A stretch of 64,000 nt of DNA from Bacteroides xylanisolvens XB1A (GTDB lineage: Bacteria > Bacteroidota > Bacteroidia > Bacteroidales > Bacteroidaceae): assembly GCF_000210075.1 (NCBI RefSeq), contig NC_021017.1:3825342-3889341 (forward strand), written 5' to 3'. Shown here one piece after another: positions 24,728 to 33,896 of this stretch (within the stretch, counting starts at the first letter, position 1; every line of letters starts with the position of its first letter). The translations under genes and the position numbers were made by a program. The notes beneath the pieces are model-generated. The model saw nothing but the letters and a program-made list of their open reading frames with translations, did not search any database and had not been told where the DNA came from.

Positions 24728-26146
24728 ATGATAAATAACTATTTAGAAAGGCAAATTAAGGAAAATTTTCCTTATCAGCCAACTTTAGAGCAGGAAATTG
24801 CTGTAAAATCTCTTTCAGAGTTTCTGCTGTCCACACTGGCAGATGAAGTCTTTATCTTAAGAGGGTATGCTGGTACTGGTAAAACATCGTTGGTAGGGGC
24901 ATTGGTGAAAACGATGGATCAGCTGCAGCAGAAATCTGTATTGTTGGCTCCTACAGGACGTGCGGCAAAAGTTTTTTCAGCGTATGCAGGACATCCGGCT
25001 TTTACTATTCATAAAAAAATATATAGACAACAATCTTTTTCTAATGAGCTTAGTAACTTTTCGATCAATGACAATTTAGCTACCAATACATTGTTTATTG
25101 TCGACGAGGCTTCCATGATTTCAAACGAAGGACTGTCGGGCAGTATGTTTGGAACAGGACGTTTATTGGATGATTTGGTGCAATTTGTGTATTCGGGACA
25201 AGGTTGCCGGCTCTTGTTGATGGGAGATACCGCACAGCTTCCCCCGGTAGGTGAGGAGTTGAGTCCTGCGCTTTTTGCTGATGCATTGAAAGGTTATGGA
25301 CTTGAAGTACGTGAGATTGATCTTACCCAAGTGGTTCGGCAGGTGCAAGAATCCGGAATATTGTGGAATGCCACGCAGTTGAGGCAACTGATAGCGGAGG
25401 ATGATTGTTATTCTTTACCTAAAATAAAAATAACAGGTTTTCCTGATATAAAGATGATGCCGGGTACGGAATTGATTGATGCCATTACCAGTTGTTATGA
25501 ACATGACGGCATGGATGAGACGATTGTGATTTGTCGTTCAAATAAACGCGCGAACCTATATAATAACGGAATACGTGCACAGATCCTTTGGCGGGAAGAT
25601 GAACTGAATACAGGAGATATGTTGATGATAGCCAAAAATAATTATTATTGGACGGAGCAATATAAGGAAATGGACTTCATTGCCAATGGAGAAATTGCAG
25701 TCGTGCGTCGTGTCCGTAAGACACGGGAGATGTATGGTTTTCGCTTTGCGGAAGTGACTCTCAGATTTCCTGACCAGAATGATTTTGAATTGGATGCGAA
25801 TCTATTATTGGATACCTTACGTTCGGACTCACCTGCATTGTCGAAAGAAGACAATGACCGATTGTTCTATACGGTACTTGAGGATTATATAGATATTCCA
25901 AACAAAAGAGACCGGATGAAAAAGATGAAAGCCGATCCACATTACAATGCTTTACAGGTGAAATATGCATACGCAATAACCTGTCATAAAGCGCAAGGCG
26001 GACAGTGGCAGAATGTATTTTTAGATCAGGGGTATATGACAGATGAATATTTGACTCCAGATTATTTCCGGTGGTTGTATACCGCCTTCACTCGGGCGAC
26101 GAAGACACTGTATTTGGTGAATTATCCGAAAGAGCAGGTAGAATAG
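24728..26146 (+). CDS. RecD-like ATP-dependent DNA helicase (superfamily 1)
   Basis: The 472-residue product has Walker A GYAGTGKTSLVGAL near residue 45, motif Ia LLAPTGRAAKVFSAYAG, Walker B FIVDEASMIS near 122-131, motif III LLMGDTAQLPPVGE, and the C-terminal UvrD_C_2 segment with YAITCHKAQGGQW near 418 and WLYTAFTRATKTLYLV. This is the RecD2/Dda-like group of 5'-3' helicases. It is short for RecD2, lacking the long N-terminal extension. It is likely involved in DNA repair or replication restart; no RecB/RecC partners are nearby. Confidence 0.88.
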   Translation: MINNYLERQIKENFPYQPTLEQEIAVKSLSEFLLSTLADEVFILRGYAGTGKTSLVGALVKTMDQLQQKSVLLAPTGRAAKVFSAYAGHPAFTIHKKIYRQQSFSNELSNFSINDNLATNTLFIVDEASMISNEGLSGSMFGTGRLLDDLVQFVYSGQGCRLLLMGDTAQLPPVGEELSPALFADALKGYGLEVREIDLTQVVRQVQESGILWNATQLRQLIAEDDCYSLPKIKITGFPDIKMMPGTELIDAITSCYEHDGMDETIVICRSNKRANLYNNGIRAQILWREDELNTGDMLMIAKNNYYWTEQYKEMDFIANGEIAVVRRVRKTREMYGFRFAEVTLRFPDQNDFELDANLLLDTLRSDSPALSKEDNDRLFYTVLEDYIDIPNKRDRMKKMKADPHYNALQVKYAYAITCHKAQGGQWQNVFLDQGYMTDEYLTPDYFRWLYTAFTRATKTLYLVNYPKEQVE

Positions 26147-26163
26147 ATGGTTGGAATATCAAA

Positions 26164-26215
26164 TATGAAATCAGTTAGTTTGAAATCAACTGATTTCAAA
26201 CTAACTGATTTCATA
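26164..26215. repeat. Perfect 52-bp inverted repeat (25-bp arms)
   Basis: The arms 26164-26188 and 26191-26215 are perfectly complementary with only AC between them. It starts 17 bases after the helicase stop and ends 28 bases before the ATPase start. As RNA it would make a very stable hairpin. The bases after it (CTTTATTCCTATTTTT) are T-rich, so a terminator is the simplest reading. Confidence 0.85.
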
Positions 26216-26243
26216 CTTTATTCCTATTTTTGCACCAAAACAG

Positions 26244-27386
26244 ATGAATATGGAAACTCCTTTTTTATATGGGCGAATAGCTGAAAACGAGAATTTTACG
26301 AATCGTAGGAATGAAACAGAGTTCTTAAAGAAAAACTTTAAAGGGCTGATAAATACTGTTATTATATCTCCTCGTCGTTGGGGAAAGGCGTCTTTGGTAC
26401 ATAAAGTCGCTAAATTGATATCTGAGGAAGAAAAGGATGTTATCATTTGTCAGGTTGATATTTTTAATTGTCGTACAGAAGAAGAGTTTTATACTGTTTT
26501 TGCAAATTCCTTATTAAAATCTACCACTACTGTTTGGGAAGAATTTGTCGGTGGGGTAAAGAAATACTTGGGACGGCTGGCTCCTATAGTTTCTATATCT
26601 GATGCAACTCAAACTTATGAACTTTCGTTTGGTATTGAATTTAAGGACAGTCGTTTGTCTTATGATGAAATTTTGGATTTGCCTCAGGTGATTGCTAATG
26701 ATACGAAAAAAAGGATTGTTGTTTATATTGACGAGTTTCAAAATATCAATGAATATGAAGAACCATTGGCTTTTCAACGTAAACTTCGTTCCCATTGGCA
26801 AAAGCATACTTCAGTTTGTTATTGTTTGTATGGTAGTAAGCGGCATATGTTGCTGAATATATTTAATAACTATGGTATGCCATTTTATAAATTTGGTGAT
26901 ATTCTTTTTCTTTCAAAGATAGAACGTGCGGAGTGGGTTACTTTTATTTCTGAACGTTTTGCTGATACGGGAAAACAGATCTCAACAGAATTGGCAGGAC
27001 TTATTGCCGATAAGATGAAAAATCATCCTTACTATACTCAACAATTAAGTCAACAAGTTTGGTTTCGTACGCCGGATAGCGGTTGTACGAAAGAAATTGT
27101 TGAAGAGGCTTTTAGTAGCTTGATTGCTCAATTGAGTCTGTTATTTGCTAATGTTGTTGATTCTTTAACACCCAAACAACTTAATTTTTTGCTTGCAGTA
27201 GCTGATGGGGTTTCTAATTTCTTTTCAAAAGAAGTGTTGACCAAATATAAATTAGGTACATCTGCCAATATTAAAAATTTGCGTAAGGCAACATTGGGAA
27301 AGGATTTAATTGATGTATTGTTTGGAAATATCATTGAAATTCAAGATCCTGCATTTGAATACTGGTTGAAATATGTGTATAGATAG
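26244..27386 (+). CDS. AAA ATPase of the archaeal-ATPase (ATPase_2) type
   Basis: The 380-residue product begins like the many Bacteroides ATP-binding proteins of this family (FLYGRIAENENFTNR). The P-loop is SPRRWGKAS at about 51-59, with Ala after the Lys where Thr or Ser is expected. Walker B is RIVVYIDEFQNI near 155. A C-terminal winged-helix-like region follows (LTPKQLNFLLAVADG ... STSANIKNLRKA type). Members are often linked to mobile or defence-like loci, but the function is not established. The gene is A/T-rich compared with the helicase and stands alone between a large hairpin and the glycan locus. Alternative ATG at 26250. Confidence 0.8.
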   Translation: MNMETPFLYGRIAENENFTNRRNETEFLKKNFKGLINTVIISPRRWGKASLVHKVAKLISEEEKDVIICQVDIFNCRTEEEFYTVFANSLLKSTTTVWEEFVGGVKKYLGRLAPIVSISDATQTYELSFGIEFKDSRLSYDEILDLPQVIANDTKKRIVVYIDEFQNINEYEEPLAFQRKLRSHWQKHTSVCYCLYGSKRHMLLNIFNNYGMPFYKFGDILFLSKIERAEWVTFISERFADTGKQISTELAGLIADKMKNHPYYTQQLSQQVWFRTPDSGCTKEIVEEAFSSLIAQLSLLFANVVDSLTPKQLNFLLAVADGVSNFFSKEVLTKYKLGTSANIKNLRKATLGKDLIDVLFGNIIEIQDPAFEYWLKYVYR

Positions 27387-27749
27387 TAAGATTTACTATC
27401 ACGTCAATTAAAAAATGAAAACCACAATATTAATGTCTGCTTACTTTAATATTGCGTTTTTTCCTTGTATATTCATAAGGATTGGTATGATGCCTTTATT
27501 GATAGTCTTTATGATTTTATAAAAATTGAACAGACTCCAATTTTTATAAAAAAAATCTCTTTTTCTTTATAAATTATTGATTTCCAGTTAGGATGAATAG
27601 AAAAGATACTCATTATGGGAAAGTAAATATGAGATTATATTTATTTTTTTTCAAAATCCTCTAAGTGTTTTTTAAGGTATGGGTTGTTATATAAATGTGA
27701 ATCGAGAATAATACATAGAATTTCGATTCTAATTTTTGTTTAAAAACTA
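27387..27749. promoter_or_regulatory. Region upstream of the glycan locus: terminator and hairpins
   Basis: 363 very A/T-rich bases without a gene. A terminator for the ATPase lies at 27425-27462 (9-bp perfect stem CAATATTAA/TTAATATTG, then TTTTTT). A 13-bp perfect inverted repeat lies at 27516-27528/27538-27550. A shorter one, GAATCGA/TCGATTC (27699-27705/27723-27729), lies 20 bases before the SusC start. No normal TAnnTTTG promoter is visible close to SusC, which fits control by the ECF sigma factor of the locus (inference). Confidence 0.5.
27425..27462 (+). terminator. Terminator of the ATPase gene
   Basis: A 9-bp perfect stem (27425-27433 with 27446-27454) is followed by CG and six T. 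It lies 38 bases after the ATPase stop codon. Confidence 0.7.
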
Positions 27750-30700
27750 ATGTTTAATCTTAAATTCAAATGTATGAGAATCAATGACTCGTGTAGAGGC
27801 TCGAAGATTTTTCGGGCATTGTTGATCTTGTTGCTATTCGCCCTTCCGGCACAATCTGCAATAGCACAGTTGACAATTAGGATCTCCAATTCTTCTTTAG
27901 GAACTGTGATTAAGCAAATCCAGTCTCAATCTAAGTATCAATTTTTTTATGATGACAATTTGGCTTCAATGCGCATAGAGTCATTGAATGTTAAAGATGT
28001 TTCTTTGGTAGAAGTACTGGACAAGGCTTTGAAGGGGAAAGATATCGTTTATAAAATTGATGACAATGTCGTTTATTTGTCGAAAGCAAATGCATCTTCT
28101 ACGACAAAGTCGGCTCAACAACAACAGAAAGTAACAGGTAAGGTGGTAGATGCTAATAACGAACCTCTGATTGGTGTTTCCGTCTTGGAAAAAGGAACCA
28201 CTAATGGTACTATTACTGATTTTGATGGTAATTATACATTGGTCGTTACAGGTTCAGATGCAGTTTTGCAATTTTCGTATGTTGGGTATCAAACATTGGA
28301 GAGAGCTGTAGCAGGCAATACTGCTATTAATATTACTTTAAAAGAAGATGCTCAAGTCTTGGAGGAAGTCGTAGTTACGGCATTGGGAATCAAACGCTCA
28401 GAGAAAGCGCTGTCTTACAATGTACAGCAAGTAAACGCTGATGCGGTGACTGCCAATAAAGACCCTAACTTTATCAATTCATTGAGTGGTAAAGTAGCCG
28501 GTGTTAATATCAATGCTTCTTCGTCCGGAGTGGGCGGTATGTCCAAGGTAGTGATGCGTGGTACAAAATCTATCATGCAGTCTTCCAATGCATTGTATGT
28601 AGTAGACGGTGTTCCAATGTACTCCAATGCAAATAAAGTGAACGGAACGGAGTTTTCTTCTAAAGGAAATACTGAGCCGATTGCCGACATTAACCCGGAA
28701 GATATTGAATCAATGTCTGTGCTGACTGGTGCGGCAGCAGCTGCGCTTTACGGTTCCGATGCTGCCAATGGTGCGATTATCATTACTACTAAAAAAGGAA
28801 AAGAAGGTCGTGTGAATATCACTGTGAACAGTAGTGTTGAGTTTAACGCTCCTTTGGTAATGCCCCGTTTCCAGACACGTTATGGTACAGGTATTGGTGG
28901 TGTGAAAGATGATAACTCCAGTCGTAGCTGGGGTCCTAAACTGACAGAGGCCAGATATTTCGGATATAATCCTCGTGATGATTATTTTCAGACAGGTGTT
29001 ATCGGTACAGAAAGCGTATCGTTCTCTACCGGTTCGGAAAAGAACCAAACTTATGCTTCCGCTGCAGCGGTTAATTCAAAAGGTCTCGTTCCTAACAACA
29101 AATATGACCGTTATAATTTCAACGTGCGTAATACTACTTCATTCCTCGATGATAAAATGACATTGGATGTAAATGCCAGCTACATTTTGCAGAAAGACCG
29201 CAATATGGTGAACCAGGGTACTTACAACAATCCATTGGTAGGAGCTTACTTGTTCCCTCGCGGCAATGATTGGGAAGATATTAAAATGTACGAACGCTAT
29301 GACGTTGCACGTAAGATTTATACTCAGTACTGGCCGACAGGTGATGGTAATATGACTATGCAGAATCCTTATTGGGTGAACTACCGTAACTTGCGTGAAA
29401 ATAAGAAAGACCGCTATATGTTAGGTGCAAGTCTGAATTATCAGATTCTTGACTGGTTGAGTGTTTCCGGACGTGTTCGCCTGGATAATTCTAACAATGA
29501 TTATACGGAAAAGGCTTATGCCAGTACAAATACTCAGCTGACAGAGCTGTCTGATCGTGGCCTTTATGGCATTTCCAGAAGCTACGAAAAGCAGTTGTAT
29601 GCAGACTTCCTGGTAAGTGTGAACAAAACATTCGGCGAAAAATGGTCTTTACAGGCTAATATGGGTGGATCGTTTACTGATATGCGATATGATGAAATGG
29701 CTGTACGCGGACCTATTGCTGATGATTCACAAACATTTGCCGGTGAAAAGGCTGGATTGACAAACGGTTTCTATATTCAAAACCTGAGTACGACTAAGAC
29801 AAACAAAATGCAGACTGGATGGCGTGAACAGACTCAGTCTATCTATGCATCTGCCGAAGTTGGTTACCAAAGTACTTATTATCTGACATTGACAGGTCGT
29901 AATGACTGGCCTTCACAGTTGGCAGGTCCTAACTCCGTCAATAAATCATTCTTCTATCCTTCGGTAGGTATGTCTGTAGTGTTGTCTGAGTTGATGCCTA
30001 AATTGAATAAGGACTATCTGTCTTACTGGAAGATACGCGGTTCTTTTGCTTCTGTGGGTACAGCATTCAAAAGATATATAGCTAATCCTCTGTTTACATG
30101 GAATACTAGTATTGGTCAGTGGAGTAACCTGACTGACTTCCCGGTATATAATTTGAAACCGGAACGTACTAATTCTTTTGAAGTGGGTATGAATATGCGT
30201 TTCTTCAAGAACTTCGAACTAGATGTGACTTATTATAACGCCAAGACAATGAATCAGACATTCAATCCTGAGTTGCCGGTAGGTGAATATGCGCGTATCT
30301 ACATTCAGACAGGTGCAGTTCGCAATCAAGGTCTTGAGTTAGCGTTGAACTACAATAATACATGGAAAGATTTTACTTGGAATACAGGAGTTACTTATTC
30401 AATGAACAAGAACAAGATTCTTACCTTAGCTGATAATGCCATCAATCCTATTACTGGCGAGAAATTCTCTATTTCTTCTTTGAATATGGGTGGCTTGGGT
30501 AGTACCCGTTTCATCCTGAAAGAAGGTGGAAGCATGGGTGACATTTACTCCTTGATGGATTTGAAGAGAGATGCCAATGGAGCTGTTTATATCGATGAGA
30601 ACAACAGTGTTGTAACAGAGAGTCTGGAAGCTAATAATTACATCAAATTAGGAAGTGTATTGCCGAAAGGAAACTTGGCATGGCGTAACAATTTCAGTTG

Positions 30701-31157
30701 GAAAAACATTAATGTGGCATTCCTTGTATCAGCTCGTCTGGGTGGAGTTGTATTCTCACGTACACAAGCTGTTCTCGATAATTTCGGAGTTTCTGAAGCA
30801 TCTGCTGCTGCACGTGACAAAGGTTATGTATCGGTAAATGGAAACGACCGTGTAAATCCGGAAGGCTGGTATTCAGTAGTAGCTGGTGGTACGGCTGTTC
30901 CTCAGTATTACATTTATTCCGCTACTAATATTCGTTTGCAGGAAGCTTCTATCGGTTATACTATTCCGAGAAAATGGCTGGGCAATGTGTGTGATATCAA
31001 AGTTTCATTGATCGGACGTAATCTTTGGATGATCTACAACAAGGCTCCTTTCGATCCTGAAAGCGTGGCATCTACTGATAACTTCTATCAGGGAATTGAC
31101 TACTTTATGATGCCTTCATTGCGTAATATTGGCTTTAATCTGAGCTTTAAATTCTAA
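27750..31157 (+). CDS. SusC/RagA TonB-dependent glycan transporter with STN domain
   Basis: The 1135-residue product imports oligosaccharides across the outer membrane with TonB energy. Order: signal peptide, an STN domain at about 48-110 (SSLGTVIKQIQSQSKYQFFY ... VDKALKGKDIVYKI-like), carboxypeptidase-regulatory domain at about 127-200 (VTGKVVDANNEPLIGVSVLE), TonB plug beginning near EVVVTALGIKR, and a barrel ending in GFNLSFKF. STN domains of this type signal to FecR anti-sigma factors, and one is encoded in the same locus at 44251. An alternative ATG at 27774 gives a more usual signal peptide. Order and content match BT3983 as I remember it. Confidence 0.93.
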   Translation: MFNLKFKCMRINDSCRGSKIFRALLILLLFALPAQSAIAQLTIRISNSSLGTVIKQIQSQSKYQFFYDDNLASMRIESLNVKDVSLVEVLDKALKGKDIVYKIDDNVVYLSKANASSTTKSAQQQQKVTGKVVDANNEPLIGVSVLEKGTTNGTITDFDGNYTLVVTGSDAVLQFSYVGYQTLERAVAGNTAINITLKEDAQVLEEVVVTALGIKRSEKALSYNVQQVNADAVTANKDPNFINSLSGKVAGVNINASSSGVGGMSKVVMRGTKSIMQSSNALYVVDGVPMYSNANKVNGTEFSSKGNTEPIADINPEDIESMSVLTGAAAAALYGSDAANGAIIITTKKGKEGRVNITVNSSVEFNAPLVMPRFQTRYGTGIGGVKDDNSSRSWGPKLTEARYFGYNPRDDYFQTGVIGTESVSFSTGSEKNQTYASAAAVNSKGLVPNNKYDRYNFNVRNTTSFLDDKMTLDVNASYILQKDRNMVNQGTYNNPLVGAYLFPRGNDWEDIKMYERYDVARKIYTQYWPTGDGNMTMQNPYWVNYRNLRENKKDRYMLGASLNYQILDWLSVSGRVRLDNSNNDYTEKAYASTNTQLTELSDRGLYGISRSYEKQLYADFLVSVNKTFGEKWSLQANMGGSFTDMRYDEMAVRGPIADDSQTFAGEKAGLTNGFYIQNLSTTKTNKMQTGWREQTQSIYASAEVGYQSTYYLTLTGRNDWPSQLAGPNSVNKSFFYPSVGMSVVLSELMPKLNKDYLSYWKIRGSFASVGTAFKRYIANPLFTWNTSIGQWSNLTDFPVYNLKPERTNSFEVGMNMRFFKNFELDVTYYNAKTMNQTFNPELPVGEYARIYIQTGAVRNQGLELALNYNNTWKDFTWNTGVTYSMNKNKILTLADNAINPITGEKFSISSLNMGGLGSTRFILKEGGSMGDIYSLMDLKRDANGAVYIDENNSVVTESLEANNYIKLGSVLPKGNLAWRNNFSWKNINVAFLVSARLGGVVFSRTQAVLDNFGVSEASAAARDKGYVSVNGNDRVNPEGWYSVVAGGTAVPQYYIYSATNIRLQEASIGYTIPRKWLGNVCDIKVSLIGRNLWMIYNKAPFDPESVASTDNFYQGIDYFMMPSLRNIGFNLSFKF

Positions 31158-31173
31158 ATAAATCAAGATAGGT

Positions 31174-32787
31174 ATGAAAAATATAATAAATAAAATAGTA
31201 CTTGGATCTCTTACCGTTGCCCTGTCTTCGTGTATCGGTAACTATGAGAATATCAATTCCAACCCATATGAAGCTCCTGATTTGTCAGCGGATGGATACG
31301 CTTTGGGATCTGCCATGAATAATCTGGCCGGTTGCGTGGTATCACCGGATGTAAATACAGCTCAGTTCACAGACTGCTTGTTGGGCGGACCTTTAGGCGG
31401 ATATTTTGCCGATTCTAATGCTGGCTTTACTGAGGCTATCTCCACTTTTAATCCGAAAGACGACTGGAGCCGTGTGTTTCTGAAAAGTGATAAGATTATT
31501 CCGACATTATATTCTAATCTGACCCAAGTGAAACTGGTATCACAGAATACGAATGATCCGGTTCCTTATGCCATTGCACAAGTGATAAAGGTGGCAGCTA
31601 TGCATCGTGTAACTGATGCTTTTGGTCCGATACCTTATTCTCAGATAGGTGCGAATGGCGAAATTGCTACTCCTTATGATTCTCAGGAAGTGACATATAA
31701 TACATTCTTCGATGAGTTGAATGCAGCTATTGCCACACTCAATGAGAATTCTAACGAACAGCTCGTTCCTACAGCCGACTATATATATAAAGGTGATGTA
31801 AAGAAGTGGATCAGATTTGCCAACTCACTGAAGTTGCGTCTTGCTATCCGTATAGCTTATGCTAATCCGGTGAAAGCTCAACAGATGGCTGAAGAAGCTG
31901 TGAATCCTGCAAACGGAGGTGTCATTGAATCGAATGCGGACAATGCAACATGGAACTACTTTGAGACTTCACAAAATCCTATTTATGTAGCTACCCGCTA
32001 CAATCAGGTACAGACTTCCGATCATGGCGGCGTACCCTGTTTGACTGGTGGTGATACGCATGCTGCTGCTGATATCATCTGCTATATGAATGGTTACAAG
32101 GATAACAGACGTGAAAAGTTCTTCACAAAATCCGAATGGGTAGGACAGGGCTATGTAGGAATGCGTCGTGGTATTGTCATTCCCGAACTGAAGACAACCG
32201 GACATAAATACTCTGGGGTGAACATTGCTCCTACATCTCCGCTTTATTGGATGAATGCAGCCGAAGTAGCTTTCTTACGTGCTGAAGGACAAGCTGTTTT
32301 CAACTTCAGCATGGGTGGTACAGCCGAATCATTCTATAATCAAGGTATCCGTCTGTCATTTGAACAATGGGGGGTAGACGGTGCAGAAGACTATCTGAAA
32401 GATGATGTAAACGAACCGACTGCATATACCGATCCGGCAGGTACGAATACTTATCAGAATGCTCTGTCCAATATCACTATTAAATGGAATGATAGTGCCG
32501 ACAAAGAAGAGAAGCAAGAACGCATTATCGTACAGAAGTGGATTGCTAACTGGCAATTAGGTAATGAAGCTTGGGCAGACTTCCGCCGTACCGGATATCC
32601 GAAACTGATCCCGGTGAAAGAAAATAAGAGCGGTGGTGTAGTTGATTCAGAGAAAGGTGCACGTCGTATGCCTTATCCGTTGGATGAATTTGTCAGCAAC
32701 AAGGCAAATGTAGAATATGCGATTGCCAACTACCTGCACGGTGCAGATAATATGGCTACAGATGTATGGTGGGCTTCTAAAAAATAA
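31174..32787 (+). CDS. SusD/RagB-type glycan-binding outer membrane lipoprotein
   Basis: The 537-residue product has a lipobox ALSSC (Cys20) followed by the typical SusD-like_2 beginning NYENINSNPYEAPDLSADGY. The helical TPR-like body is evident around 100-230, and it ends YLHGADNMATDVWW. It forms the lid of the SusC channel at 27750 and delivers high-mannose oligosaccharide to it. It starts 16 bases after SusC in the same operon. Corresponds in position to BT3984. Confidence 0.93.
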   Translation: MKNIINKIVLGSLTVALSSCIGNYENINSNPYEAPDLSADGYALGSAMNNLAGCVVSPDVNTAQFTDCLLGGPLGGYFADSNAGFTEAISTFNPKDDWSRVFLKSDKIIPTLYSNLTQVKLVSQNTNDPVPYAIAQVIKVAAMHRVTDAFGPIPYSQIGANGEIATPYDSQEVTYNTFFDELNAAIATLNENSNEQLVPTADYIYKGDVKKWIRFANSLKLRLAIRIAYANPVKAQQMAEEAVNPANGGVIESNADNATWNYFETSQNPIYVATRYNQVQTSDHGGVPCLTGGDTHAAADIICYMNGYKDNRREKFFTKSEWVGQGYVGMRRGIVIPELKTTGHKYSGVNIAPTSPLYWMNAAEVAFLRAEGQAVFNFSMGGTAESFYNQGIRLSFEQWGVDGAEDYLKDDVNEPTAYTDPAGTNTYQNALSNITIKWNDSADKEEKQERIIVQKWIANWQLGNEAWADFRRTGYPKLIPVKENKSGGVVDSEKGARRMPYPLDEFVSNKANVEYAIANYLHGADNMATDVWWASKK

Positions 32788-32811
32788 TATTAAACTTAAA
32801 GGAAAGTATAT

Positions 32812-33888
32812 ATGAAAAATAACCTGAAATATAGATTGTCTGCTCTGCTGTTTCTGGCATCAGCTCTGACAATAACTTCATGTAGTGATTGGACAGATGT
32901 GGAAAGTCTCCAATTGAATACTCCTACATTTGAAGAGCAGAATCCTCAGTTGTATGCTGACTATCTGAAGGATTTGAACAGATATAAGTCTGAAGAACAT
33001 AAGGTCACTTTTGTTTCTTTCGAGAACCCTAAGGGATCTCCCGGCAAGCAGGCTGAACGTTTGACCGTCGTACCTGACAGCGTTGATTTCATTTGTCTGA
33101 ATAATCCGGAAGTAAGTCCCGAAGTACAGGCAGAAATGGTCAAAATACGCGAGAAAGGAACTCGTACGGTTTACAGTATTGATTATTCCAGCATTGAAAA
33201 TGCCTGGAAGGAGAAAGTAAAAGCCGAACCGGAGTTGACAGAAGAGGATGCTCTTCAGTATATCGGTGAACGCACTAATGAGATGTTGGCACTTTGTGAC
33301 AAATATAACTTTGATGGTGTTATTGCTGATTATACGGGGCGTTCACTGGTGAGCCTTCCGGAGGCAGCTCTGAAAGAATATAATGACCGTCAACAGAAGT
33401 TTTTTGGCGAGGTGATGAACTGGCAAGGCAATCATGATGACAAGACTCTGGTATTCTACGGAAATGTACAATATTTAGTGCCGGAGAATATGGATATGTT
33501 AAGCAAGTTTGACTACATCATGTTGAAAACTGCTTCTTCTACCAATGCTGATGATCTTGCTTTAAAAGCATATTTAGCTATTCAGGCAGGTATAGATGCA
33601 GTAGGCGGTACAGAAGGGGGAGTGAATCCTGTTCCTGTTGATCGTTTTATCGTTTGTGTCGAATTGCCGCAGGCTGACGATAAGGATAAAGTGAAGGGTT
33701 ACTGGAGTACAGTAGATGAAAAAGGCAATAAACTAGTAGCAGCTCCGGGAGCAGCCCAGTGGATGGTTGAAGCATCTCCTAATTACACCCGGAAAGGAAT
33801 CTTTATTATGAATGTCCATAATGATTATTATAACAATACTTATGGATATGTGCGTGAAGTTATTCGTATTATGAATCCTAATAAATAA
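32812..33888 (+). CDS. Surface lipoprotein with a GH18-like domain lacking the catalytic Glu
   Basis: The 358-residue lipoprotein has lipobox ALTITSC (Cys24), then a (beta/alpha)8 domain of GH18/endoglycosidase type. At the strand that carries the active site of these enzymes it reads FDGVIADYTGR, against LDGVNYDDEYS in the active endoglycosidase encoded at 35085. The Asp is kept but the acid/base Glu is Thr. It is therefore probably a surface glycan-binding protein derived from an endoglycosidase. It lies in the operon between SusD and the LamG protein, in the position of BT3985. Confidence 0.85.
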   Translation: MKNNLKYRLSALLFLASALTITSCSDWTDVESLQLNTPTFEEQNPQLYADYLKDLNRYKSEEHKVTFVSFENPKGSPGKQAERLTVVPDSVDFICLNNPEVSPEVQAEMVKIREKGTRTVYSIDYSSIENAWKEKVKAEPELTEEDALQYIGERTNEMLALCDKYNFDGVIADYTGRSLVSLPEAALKEYNDRQQKFFGEVMNWQGNHDDKTLVFYGNVQYLVPENMDMLSKFDYIMLKTASSTNADDLALKAYLAIQAGIDAVGGTEGGVNPVPVDRFIVCVELPQADDKDKVKGYWSTVDEKGNKLVAAPGAAQWMVEASPNYTRKGIFIMNVHNDYYNNTYGYVREVIRIMNPNK

Positions 33889-33896
33889 GAATAGAA

